From: Misgurnus anguillicaudatus
Taxonomy: Eukaryota > Chordata > Actinopteri > Cypriniformes > Cobitidae
Length of the DNA: 64,000 bases
NCBI RefSeq assembly: GCF_027580225.2
Contig: NC_073359.2
Span: forward strand, 8,670,001-8,734,000
Reading direction: 5' to 3'
The notes beneath the pieces are model-generated. The model saw only the letters and a list, made by a program, of their open reading frames with translations. It was not told the origin of the DNA and searched no databases. Of the stretch, positions 54,120 through 64,000 are shown piece after piece; the stretch's first letter is position 1, and each line of letters starts with the position of its first letter. Both the position numbers and the translations under genes were made by a program.

Positions 54120-56251
54120 TGTCACGGCCGGGGCGGACCCAAGGTGACTAAAAGGCCACGCCCCTCTCTAACTTCCACCTCGAGGAGGTTCCCAAGACCA
54201 CTCCAATGACCAGACAGACAAGTATACTACAGTTTAAAAGTATAATTTTTCTTTAAATATTTAAAAAAACAAGGGTAAGGGGAAAGGGCGATTAAAACTA
54301 ATGTGGTTTCTTCTCGCCTCCAGGACAGGTTTGGACCGGGGAATGGGGGCAGGGGCTCCTTTACGGCTTGGTCCTCAAATCCGTGGCGCCCTCCGCTTCC
54401 TCCTGGAGGCAAAACAGGTAAAACACTGTTAGTGACTTGACTTCAACACAGACTTGCTACTAGTCTGATCTTTTGTTCTCCGTATCGCCTACACCCTTAG
54501 GTTTTCCTGGTGGGGGCCCCTCACTCTCTTCGGGACGGTGTGCTAGGACAAAGGTAAGTAATTTACTCCTCCTACACAGTTCGTTCGTTCTGCAGGACGT
54601 TGCTGTGGGCACAGATGGCTCAACACATAACACAGGTAAGTTACTCATGGGACTTGGACCTCTCGTCCGCTTCGAGACGGTACACTAGGGCAAAGGTAAG
54701 TATTTCACAGTTCATTTTCCTCCCCAGGACTTTGCTATAAGCACAGACAGATTACCACATCACACAGGTAAGTTACTCACGAGGTTTGAACTTCTTGTTT
54801 CCTTCGGACAGTGGGCTTTCGTAACAACGTTCATGCACCGTATACCTCCACAGGTCTGCTTACGCCTCAAGGGTGTCGTAGGGACTGATGGGTCGAGTGC
54901 TACGGAGCCGAACGCTTCCCTAGCTCTCCCTCCTTGCTTGGACAGCCGGCGAACTCTCGATGAGGCTCCGCACACACCAATGACTTCTGGGGGATAGATT
55001 CAAATATTGCCACGACCCAGAATCCGTACAGTACACTTAGTTGCTACTCACTTGGACGTAACGTTGGGCTTCACCACTGTTTACTTTCAAAGTGATGCGG
55101 TTATTACTGACACACAGGGGGCCGAAAGATTTGGTCTCTTCTTCACACGGGGCACGAGCCACAACGTGTTCTTCTTCCCTCACGAGTCGTCCGAGGCTGG
55201 GGCAGTTCTAGACACTACAAGCACAGCACACACAGCAAGCTTTGTGTAGACACCAAATGATAATTGCACTCACCCACAGCACTCGACACACTCTCACGTG
55301 AATTTCGGGACTGGACCACCTGGCCTCGAGCAATCAGTGAGGCTGGTTGGGCGTCGCTCTCGTCACCGGAGAGATAGTATGGTACACAATGAAGAAATCA
55401 GTACAACCCCTGTATGTTGCTCTACTACCCGTTTGGCTCACCCACGTTTCCTGTATCCGCAGGGCCAGACGACCTACAGCAAACCGCTCTCAGGTTGTTC
55501 CAGTTCGTACTTCCGGTTGTTCCACGGCTCACCCACGCTTCCCTTCACAGTGGGGCCAGGTACCTTTAACACACTCAGAATGCACAATAGCAGCCGTTTG
55601 TCAATACTGCATACACATATAACAGCGGTTACTCACTCGTTGTTTATTCTCACAACCTGTTGTTTAACTGCACTCGTTGACTCTGAATTATCACACTCGT
55701 AAGTAAATCCGTCCACAAATCCCTTCGCCTAGACACCTTTTGCCTCTTTTCTTCCCCAAGGGATCGACATGGATCAATACGGCGGCTTACACAGCAGCAA
55801 ACACAGCGTGCACAAAGTACACCAACAAGCTCCCCGGTGTAGTGTCCCTTTAATTTTTCACACAGCCCCGTCCTCTTCGCCTCTTTTGGCAGCCGCACTC
55901 TTTCCCTACACTATAAGTGGTTCACGGATCAACGGCGCCCTTCGGCTCCTCCAGGGACGGAGCGTGTGTTAAAGTTTGCCCAAGGCAGAAAGGGACTAAC
56001 ACCCGAAAACAACTCGCTTGCTTTGTGCTTCTTTTGGCCTTCTTATGTGTCCTGTCTTTGCTCTCTCCTCCAATCGTGGGCGGCCAACCTAATTCACCCC
56101 ACCTGTTGCTCATTTTCTCCTGCTTTGCGTTGCTAGGGAGACCAGGAAGTAAAGTGGTGTAGTTAAAAATCGGGCCCGGGCGGAAACCGTCGTCAGGCGG
56201 AACCTTTCTCCGCCACTTTCGGTTCCGCCCCATCATAGTCACCCGGTGACA
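54120..56251. mobile_element. Insertion with TGTCACGG...GGTGACA ends (possible solo LTR)
   Basis: TG...CA termini flanked by TTAG at 54116-54119 and 56252-56255. Gene A's flank is uninterrupted here (about 1325-1345). The interior has about three diverged tandem units of about 140 bp (54440-54900) with GGCAAAGGTAAGTA and CACACAGGTAAGTTACTCA. No pol motifs. A long solo LTR or a non-autonomous TIR element both fit. Confidence 0.6.
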
Positions 56252-56657
56252 TTAGTGTTTGAGTTAGTGTGTAAAACATGGCTGAAATATTGTTTAGAGG
56301 ATAAAAAAATAACGCTTGGTGTATAATATTTAATATTTTCATATTTTATTTAAGAGTTTAGCTCATTTTATTGACCATTTACTAATAAAGAAATTGATTC
56401 ACTCGGTTAGTGTTAGATTGCATTTTACTGTTAAAGACTGTTGCAAATGTTTCACGTTGGCTTTAATAAGAAAAAGGAAGGAAATGAGATCAGCAACTTT
56501 TATAGCTATCAGCTTATTAAACCGAAAACCTTACAAACCACTGCTGCAACTCCAACCAAATCAGACAACTTCACACTAGCATATTCTGTATGTGTGTTTA
56601 ATCTTAATCATAATTTTTTCAGCATGTTTGCATAATTGTGAATTTCTTCAAAGTGAA

Positions 56658-56706
56658 ATGATGAACTCCAGATTCTCATCTCTGATCCTGCTGTTACACA
56701 TTCAAG
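56658..56706 (+). CDS. Gene B exon 1: signal peptide
   Basis: MMNSRFSSLILLLHIQ, the same double ATG and the same phase-1 donor (CAAG|GTAGGC) as gene A exon 1. Confidence 0.72.
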
Positions 56707-59700
56707 GTAGGCTATGAACACTATTGAGTACACTACAGTTTAGTTGATGTTGGATTAAGTAGGGCCCTCCTGATTTTGCCAAGTGGTTGATGTCCTCAGG
56801 GCAACATTACGTTGACCCTGGGACAACATTTCAATCAACCAACCAGATTTCAGAAATAAGTTTACAGTTTGTTTAAGCTTACAACAAGGATTAACTGTTT
56901 CTAGACCATTGTTTTTCACTTATCATGTCCCTCTGATTTTAGGGTTTGGTTATGGTTAGGGTTTGGATTTGGGGTAGGTTTAGGTTTTATTTAGAAAAAT
57001 GTTGTCCTTGGGTCAACACAATATGTTGCCCTGAGGACATCAACCACTTGGCAAAATCAGTTTGAGCGAGTAAGTAGATGTACCAAAGCTTTCTTCTTGA
57101 ACCTTTTTAATCTCATTCCTATAGAAGAGAATTGTGTCCATACAATAAAATGCAAATACTGAGTGACTTTATGTTTCTGGTTTGTTTGTTTAAACGTTGT
57201 TTCTCCATAATTTTTGTAGTGTATTGAATGTGCAGTAATATTTTTCCTCTAAAACACTAATAGCACTAATAATATTATTTTTAATAATAAAACAAAATTG
57301 CAATATATGATTTTCATGTAGCTATTTCATGTTTTTTTTTCATTTTCTTAAAGATTTTTATACCTAAATATACCTAAACTGTTAAAACGTGTCAATGAAA
57401 CATGTCAATGAAAGATGTTTATCTTGAAGTTGGTCAGATTAAGATTAAAACCTTGATTTTACGTACCGTGTGTTACAAATACCTGTATTATGCCTTTTCA
57501 GTGTCTCTAACATTGAAGAGCTTTACTGTGACCTGTGATAAACAGAATATTTGTGCTGGGAGAGGGGCACATGTGACAGTGTTGTGCGATTACTCAAACA
57601 ACAACATCAAAACTGGGTTCTGGTTCAGCCAAAAACAGAAATCAAACTGGAGAAACAAAGATGAACCTGAAGATTTGAATTTAGATTCAGATTACTCAGG
57701 ACGAGTGAAACAGTGGATCAGAAACTACCAATCACGACTCACAATATTTGATCTGCGAGAGAGAGACAGTGGAGAATATCAGCTCATGTTCATTATGAAG
57801 GATGGAGTTAAACATCTCAGCTCAGTCACAGTCAATCTAACAGTAACAGGTACATTTACATTCTCATCAGTCCAGTTCAACTCTTTTCATTTCTCATCTA
57901 ATGTAAGGTTTTGCTTATTTAGTTTTACAGGTGAAGATTAATCCTGAATCTACAGATGAAGTAAATCTGATTTGTGATTCCTCCTGCAATCTCACATCTG
58001 ACCATTACTCCTGGTACAAAAATGGACGATATTTAACATACAGCACAAACATATTTGTGTCATCCAGAGGAAACACTGACAGCTATTCCTGCTCCACGTA
58101 TAGCGAATACATTCATTCCTCTTCTGTATGTAAGTGTGATTCAATATTTAGTTTTAAGGCTCACTGAAGTGCTTTGAAACGTGCAGCATCATTTGATGTG
58201 GTGACGTCGTTTTACCTGAAACAGGAAGCAGTGTTGCCATCTATTATACACAACCTTGTGTTCAGGGCACACAAAATGCATACAGATCTCAAGTTACAGC
58301 TTGTCCAAAAAGTCTATACTGACAAAATTTGCAAATAACATTTTTAACATGTGCATAAAAAAGCAGTGTAGATTTTCTGTGATGTCACTCTACACTTCAA
58401 TTTCTTGTCCAATCGAATGCTCTCTATGGGCACTGAAGTGTCCCACTGTCAAATGTGGCTTTGCTGGACTATGCTGTGAATGAAACGCTATAGGTTATTT
58501 TAAGGGGGGGGGGGCTTTGTTGCTAGATTTAGAACTTTTTCAGACCCCTTTAGCAAAAGTATTTATACTTTATACAGATTTTTTTATTTTAATTTAGAGT
58601 AAAATTTTTAAAAAATTCAATCTCGTATCATCTACAGTACATATGGGTCAATTTCCAATTGATTGTTACTTTTACAGCAGTTATTTGTGACTCTTTCAGG
58701 TCTTTCTAACAGTGGCTGTTGGGGTGTGACTTACACCTCTACAAGAGTTTGTGCTTTAGTGGGATCAACAGTAGATATTCACTCTTCATACTCACATCCC
58801 ACTGGAGATACAGTAGAGAAAACATACTGGCATTTACCAAACAATAATACTTTGGATCTGCGTGAGGTTCATCAGTTTGCTGGTCGTGTGGAGTTTGTGG
58901 GAAGCACACTGAGAATCAAAGACGTCAACACGAGTGACTCTGGTGACTATCTATTCAGGATCAACACTAACACATCAGATGGATTGTCTGGTTATCCTGG
59001 AGTCATTCTTACTGTTACAGGTACTGCTCATAATGAACTCTCTGTAAAGTTTCATTCACTGATCAGGTTTTTCATAAATATGCTACTAATTTGGTGTCCA
59101 GACAGCTTATAACTAATTTTTTCAACCTACACTGCAAAAAAATTACGCAGAAATTGCAGCTGGGTTGGCAGTAATTTACCGTAGATTTAAATTTTTGTTT
59201 TTTACTGGCAACATTTTGCCCAAAGCCAAATGAACATTCAACACTCACAAGTCTTTGTCCCTACAGAGCAAAACCAAAAAACAGCATCAAGCAAAGCATT
59301 CTGGGAAACAAAATCTGAAGCAAAAAACAGAAAAAGGTTGATGATGATTTCTGGTTCCCAGAATGCTTTGCATGAGGCCGCCATTGTATAGTTTTATTCT
59401 GTAAAGACAAAGACCTGCCAATATCCAACATTCATCCAACTTTGAACAAACTCCCGCCAGTAAACAACATAAATTCAAATCTACGGCAAATTACCGGCAA
59501 CCCACCCAGCTGCAATAACATTGTAATTTCTTCTGGTTTTTTTTACAGTTTAGTGTTCTAGATTCTAGAAACAGCAAGATCACATTTCTAGAATTAAAAT
59601 ATTTAGATTTAATTTAACCTGCTCTTCTTCCCATAAAGTTTAAACTGAATGTTTGAGGTTTTAATTGCTAAGAAGAGTAGGATATTTTATGTTTTGTTTT

Positions 59701-62217
59701 CTGCATAGGATGCTGTTTTGCTAGTTCTTCTCATAAGATTAAATGAGTTAAGAGTTAATGACATTGATGTACAGTTTTATTGTAATTTCTATGAGTACAT
59801 TGTTATTCATTAGAGGACATCTGATCTTATCATTTGTCAGATGCTTTTCAGTTAATGCCTGAGGTAGAGATTTTATAAGAAATTATATTTTAGTTTCATC
59901 CTAAACATACAATAAATCTAAACCTGTGTTTGGTCTCTGTTGGATAGGCAGTCTATTTTGTGTAAGTTAGCTAGAAAATTTTGCCCAGTTGATCGATGAC
60001 ACCCCATCATGAAGGCTGTTTTTGTTCTATTTATGTGTTTTAAAGGGTTATTTGATCAAAAAATGAAATGAAAATAATGTCATTAACTCTTTCACCGCCA
60101 GCATTTTTTTAAAAAGTTGCCAGCCAGCGCCAGCATTTTTCATGATTTTCACCAAAGTTTAATGCCTTCCAGGAAATGTTCTTCTTTAAATATATAAACA
60201 TACAATATACCAAATGAAAGAACAGACCCTCTGCTTTCCAAAAAAAACAACAACAAACGTTTCATCCTACCTTCAGTGGTTCTTTTGTAATCAGCTTTTG
60301 AATATGGGTAGGTTTCTGCAAAAACACCACATTTTGAGCAAAAAGCTGAGATAATTCCATTTTTGTGACAGACTTTTCATAGAGATCCCATTCAGAGCGA
60401 TCTTTAAAACAGACACGGACATGCAGGAGCTTGTCATAGGGCAATACTTCCAGGTTTAAAAAGTTGCGGAAAGACGGAAAATCTCGTCATTGGCGGGGAA
60501 GCGTTTTCTCTTAATTGACGAGATATCTCGTCAATGGCGGTGAAAGAGTTAATGACTCACCCTCATGTCGTTCCAAACTCGTAAGACCACCGTTCATCTT
60601 CGAAACACAGTTTAAGATGTTTTATATTTAGCCCGAGAGCTTGCTGACCCCCCACTAAAAATCCATGTACGGTACTCTGTCCATGTCCAGAAAGGTAACA
60701 AAAGCATCATCAAAGTAGTCCATGTGACATCAGTGGGTCAGTTAGAATTTGTTGAAGCTTAAAAAATATTTTGGTCCAAAAATAACAAAAATTCCATTTT
60801 ATTCAGTGTTGTCTTCTCTTCCGGGTCTGTTATGAATCCACGTTCAATGATGCTGCTGACGTACGACGCTGCTGACGTGTTATCTGGTGCCCCCGAGCTT
60901 CGTGTAGCTCCTGAGGGAGACGTACGCTGTATTCAAGCTATTCTACATTGTTTGTATTTTGGTACAGCTATATTTTTTTTAAATGTTGCATAAGTGTGCA
61001 TGCTGCGGATGTCCTAGTCCCTCAGACTGTAAACGAAGCTCGGGCGCACCAGATAACACGTCAGCAGCGCCATTGAACGCGGATTCACAACAGACCCGGA
61101 GGAGAATTTAATGCTGAATAAATTCATAGTTTTTGTTATTTTTGGACCAAAATGTATTTTCTATGCTTTAACGGGTTCTAACTGACCCACTGTTGTCGGA
61201 TGGACTACTTTGATGATGTTATATTTATTTTTGCATGAACTAACCATTTAAGTCTTAAGAAAAGTAATCTATTAATATAACATTATTTTTTTGCATTTCT
61301 ATTTAAAATGTCTTGAAGTATACATTTCATTAGTTTATTTCCTGAAACAAATAATCTTGGTTTCTCATGTCATGCTCCACCAGTTGAGTTGATTGACAAA
61401 CTATTTCAAGCCTAATTCTGAAAAGTATTTCATGTGAATTCTGTTATGAAATCTTAGATACTCAGGTGATAAGCAGCCCAAACCCTGTGATAGATGGAGA
61501 AAAAGTGATATTAAGCTGTTCAACCAAATGCACTCTGGATAGCAAACATACTTACATCTGGTATAAGAATGGACAACAGGTAACAGATGGATTGAGATTA
61601 TTAAACAAGCTGTACCTGAACTCAATCAACAGTGAGGAGCTACAAGAGTATTCATGTACTGTAAGAGGTAACACAACATCTCATCATACATCTGACTTTA
61701 ATGTTAAATGATAAAATAGATAGTTTCAGTCCATGATTCTGATTTATTAACACATCATCACTGAGCTACTTTGAGTCTTCTTTAAGTATTACTACATTTC
61801 TGTGGTTTTTCAGAAACAATCTCAGTGTTGGGTCATCTCACAGTCTGTCTGCTGGTGTTTCTGCCTCAGTTTCTCATTTTAGGAGCTCTGTGGATGTGGT
61901 AAGAAGAATATTAAGTAAAATTCATAACTGCACAACACACTGTGGATATTTTGATATGAATTCAGATTTGAAGACTTTGAATTACTGAGTGTGAATTCTG
62001 ATCCTACAGGTTTTTCATCAGCATGAAGAAATTAAAATCTAAAAACAGAACTGATGACAAACATGAAGAGGTGAGACAATCTGTATATAGAGAATCTTCT
62101 GTAATACAATAAACTAATGCTCAGATTTTATAACATCATCTCTTTCTATGTGTTTGTCATTGTTAGACTCAAGTGGTGCACATGTCTGTGTGTAGATCAG
62201 CTGAACTGCTGGAGTGA
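56658..62217 (+). CDS. Gene B: CD22/Siglec-like Ig receptor without ITIM (8 exons)
   Basis: Tandem paralogue of gene A. Exons: 56658-56706, 57502-57849, 57956-58129, 58700-59020, 61458-61667, 61814-61898, 62010-62070 and 62167-62217. All are GT-AG with matching phases, giving 433 codons including TGA. Order: signal peptide, D1 (17-132), D2 (133-190), D3 (191-297), D4 (298-367), transmembrane (about 372-396), short tail (397-432). The tail has no tyrosine at all, so it cannot signal through an ITIM. The transmembrane segment has no Lys or Arg within the helix for adaptor pairing. It may act as a non-signalling or decoy partner of gene A, which is an inference. A longer alternative 3' end is possible, since the transmembrane and tail exons do not resemble gene A's. 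Confidence 0.7.
57502..57849 (+). CDS. Gene B exon 2: V-like Ig domain D1
   Basis: Acceptor CTTTTCAG. Encodes SFTVTCDK, HVTVLCDYS, GFWFSQKQK and DSGEYQLMF. It keeps the B-strand Cys that gene A lost. As in gene A, no Arg follows the F-strand Tyr. Confidence 0.82.
57956..58129 (+). CDS. Gene B exon 3: C2-like Ig domain D2
   Basis: VNLICDSSCNL, SWYKNGRY and SYSCSTYS. The acceptor at 57955 is the only one in frame. The TTTTACAG at 57930 would give an early stop, exactly as in gene A. Confidence 0.68.
58700..59020 (+). CDS. Gene B exon 4: V-like Ig domain D3 (Siglec-like)
   Basis: CWGVTYTS, VCALVGSTVDIHSSYSHP, YWHLPNNN, GSTLRIKD and DSGDYLFRI. It shares with gene A the F-strand Arg and the absence of both B- and E-strand cysteines. 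It is three codons shorter than gene A's exon, missing residues after NNNT. Confidence 0.82.
59131..59551. mobile_element. Foldback MITE in intron 4 of gene B
   Basis: ACACTGCAAAAAAATTACG at the start and TTTTTTTTACAGT at the end. The inner arms GCAGCTGGGTTGGCAGTAA and their complement are inverted. CATTCTGGGAA is also mirrored. Confidence 0.6.
60044..61247. mobile_element. TTAA-target element in intron 4 of gene B
   Basis: Flanked by TTAA (60040-60043, 61248-61251). It begins AGGGTTATTTGATCAAAAAATG and contains GACTCACCCTCATGTCGTTCC, a very common fish repeat type. Gene A's intron is uninterrupted at the matching place (about 19936). It contains a second TTAA insertion (60087-60548) and an inverted pair around 60870-60900 and 61035-61075. 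Confidence 0.7.
60087..60548. mobile_element. Nested TTAA-target element (CTCTTTCACCGCC ends)
   Basis: CTCTTTCACCGCCAGC and GGCGGTGAAAGAG are inverted, with TTAA on both sides (60083-60086, 60549-60552). The palindrome GACGAGATATCTCGTC lies near the right end. Confidence 0.72.
61458..61667 (+). CDS. Gene B exon 5: C2-like Ig domain D4
   Basis: PNPVIDGEKVILSC, TYIWYKNGQQV and EYSCTVR. Same length and splice sites as gene A exon 5, with four residues changed. Confidence 0.82.
61814..61898 (+). CDS. Gene B exon 6: transmembrane segment
   Basis: Acceptor TTTTTCAG. Encodes ETISVLGH followed by LTVCLLVFLPQFLILGALW, and ends in phase 2 (ATGTG|GTAAGA). Not alignable to gene A's transmembrane exon beyond hydrophobicity. 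Confidence 0.7.
62010..62070 (+). CDS. Gene B exon 7: juxtamembrane segment
   Basis: Acceptor ATCCTACAG, phase-2 entry, phase-0 exit at GAAGAG|GTGAGA. Encodes FFISMKKLKSKNRTDDKHEE, a basic stop-transfer followed by an acidic stretch. Confidence 0.65.
62167..62217 (+). CDS. Gene B exon 8: short tail, stop
   Basis: Acceptor CATTGTTAG. Encodes TQVVHMSVCRSAELLE and then TGA. No tyrosine. Candidate AATAAA signals follow at 62565-62570 and 62620-62625. Confidence 0.55.
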   Translation, partial: TQVVHMSVCRSAELLE

Positions 62218-62916
62218 TGTCACAACTCTCTATGACATCATCACCTATCAAAAATCTCTCAGCAGTGACATCATTGATGCAGTGATGTCACATACGGACT
62301 ACCGGCACATCCGGGAACTTGACTGTCAATTTCGTCACTGATCCTTTTTGGGGGAAACAAACTAGACTTCCCATAGACTTCCATACAAAATAGCGGAACA
62401 AAGCAACGTCCGTACACAGCCGACAGGCGTAAATAATACAAGAGGACTTTAAAATGTCTAAATCTTTGTCAAAACAAAAAGATTATTAAGATTTATTTGT
62501 ATGAAAATTTAATTTTCTACTCTTGAACAAAAAATACAACAAAAGGAAGTATGCAATTTGATTTAATAAACAAAAGTTTGAACATAAATTATCCTGCTGT
62601 ACACAAATCTTTTTGTTGCAATAAAACCTGCAAAACTTTTTGCATCCGAATGAAAAAAAAATTTTATTTGACATTTTCTGGATAAAGTTTTCTGTAAATT
62701 TCAGAGTGTGTAAATATCACTATTTTAACAGCTTTGTTTATTCACAGTCAAGACCTAAAGTAAATCAAGCTTTAAATTAATGTTTTATATAGTGTAGTGT
62801 GGATGCGGTATGCTAATGGACATATTATTCACCATGTCACATATGATGGCAACCTATGATGTAATAACCTTTAACAAAACCTTCAAATGTGCCATTTTTT
62901 ATCTACATACACACTC

Positions 62917-63115
62917 TAAAAAATGTTGGGGTAAAATTAACCCAACTTGGGTTGTTTTGTAACCCAATGTTTGGTCAAAGATGGACAAACCCAACAGGTT
63001 GGGTTATACAATCAACACAACTCTATGGGTTGATTTTTTTTAAACTCATCTGTTGTAGAAATAACGTTTATGTTGGGTTGAAACAACTCAATGTTTGGTT
63101 AATGTGTTTAAAGCT
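62917..63115. repeat. Interspersed AACCCAAC/GTTGGGTT repeat
   Basis: Alternating AACCCAAC and GTTGGGTT words in both orientations, typical of a common fish foldback repeat. The remainder to 64000 holds only scraps, such as ACCATAGTAACCACA at about 63520. No gene was seen. Confidence 0.5.
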
Positions 63116-64000
63116 GTACAAAATGTTTTAAAGTATCTTCTCTAAGTTTCAGGGCTCTCAAGTCTCACGCATTTCAGTCAGTTCACACGCTTACAGGGGC
63201 ACCACTAGGGGGAAAGTTAGGACGATTACAAGGCCCACACACTTTTGGGGCCCACAGAGATGTTTTTTATTAGTAACAGTAATAGTAATAATGCAATAGA
63301 CATTATAAATGTACCTACAAAAGAGTTACCACTAAAACAAAGTTATGGCTTGTTTCTGCATTTCGAGCAAAATTACCCCCGCCCCCCTTCACTAAATGGT
63401 AACATGCTGTTACAAACTCAGAAACACAATATGACAATAACAAAAGGACACATAATGATGCATCACGACCCATAGGACCCTACAGGAATTATAGTTTAAC
63501 TATAGTATTTTAAAAACCATAGTAACCACACATTTACCATGGCCCCACTACATTAATAAAAATGCTAAACAAAACATGGCTTTATCCTAGTAAAGTACAA
63601 AAGTATTTCTACTTATATTGTCTGCTGCAGGTGTACCGCTAATAAAATCACCACATTAATTAGTCTCTAACTTCTTTAACTTGAGTATACATGTTAATAC
63701 ATATTAAGTTAACTGAACACCATTTTAATACTAGCAAACTAAAAGAAAACAATCATTTACACATACAGCAGATCCAGCCGCATGTCTGTGTTTCCTGATT
63801 CAGCTCCAGCACAGTCTGCAACTTACGCTGATGATGCAACACACTCGGGGGAGTTCAATACGCCCCCAATCCCTTGACTCCGCCCAGATGCCAAAACAAT
63901 GTCACAAAGTGAATCGCAAAGAAAAAAAGAAGTGCAAATGGAAGGCAGCATTGCAAACACACAGTTGTTTGAAACGCAGAATTATAGCAGATGAGTAGTT

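Overview
The window is eukaryotic, from a teleost fish and most likely a cypriniform. The evidence is two multi-exon immunoglobulin-superfamily receptor genes of the fish CD22/Siglec-like type, GT-AG introns, AATAAA signals, two DIRS tyrosine-recombinase retrotransposons, hAT and TTAA-target non-autonomous elements, and fish-type foldback repeats. No prokaryotic operon, tRNA, rRNA or CRISPR array was seen.

Host genes. Gene A (exons between 1767 and 39270, plus strand) can be read as eight exons whose phases all close: signal peptide, Ig D1, Ig D2, Ig D3, Ig D4, transmembrane, juxtamembrane, and a tail with two ITIM-like motifs (487 aa). Gene B (56658-62217, plus strand) has the same eight-exon order and phases in only 5.6 kb (432 aa). 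Its Ig exons are close relatives of gene A's, but its transmembrane and tail exons differ and carry no ITIM. The two genes arose by tandem duplication. A conserved block precedes each (about 1040-1260 and 53846-54055), and a weaker third trace of the 5' region lies at about 690-860.

Mobile DNA. Gene A was inflated from about 5 kb to 37 kb. Intron 1 holds a decayed DIRS element (about 1905-10508) that was itself hit by a TTAA-target element (2101-4294, containing a TA-target element at 2269-3536) and by a terminal-inverted-repeat element (5489-7272). Intron 4 holds a structurally complete DIRS element (13940-19814) with inverted terminal repeats and an internal complementary region. Its recombinase ORF has a nonsense codon before the catalytic tyrosine. 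Intron 6 (20684-38940) is almost entirely an array of one repeat superfamily with a 79-bp hairpin leader (starting AGGGCCCGAGCAC) and long bodies (types 1 and 2). The array shows recent internal duplications and one hAT insertion (28415-29267). Gene B's homologous introns lack the two DIRS elements and the array, so it serves as an empty-site control.

3' of gene A, a 3.5-kb tandem duplication (36847-40341 and 40342-45423) copied the two tail exons. The result is a second, intact ITIM tail (44025-44358). From 45.4 to 53.8 kb there is no clear host gene, only repeats: a TIR element (about 45145-46244) with a nested hAT MITE, a small LTR retrotransposon with 5-bp target duplications (46683-47864), a long foldback element (50692-51185), a TTAGGGCTGTCAA element (51312-52590), an AT microsatellite, and minus-strand fragments of a multicopy cysteine-rich protein. 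Gene B follows, with its own insertions at 54120-56251, about 59131-59551 and 60044-61247. The last 1.6 kb shows only repeat scraps.
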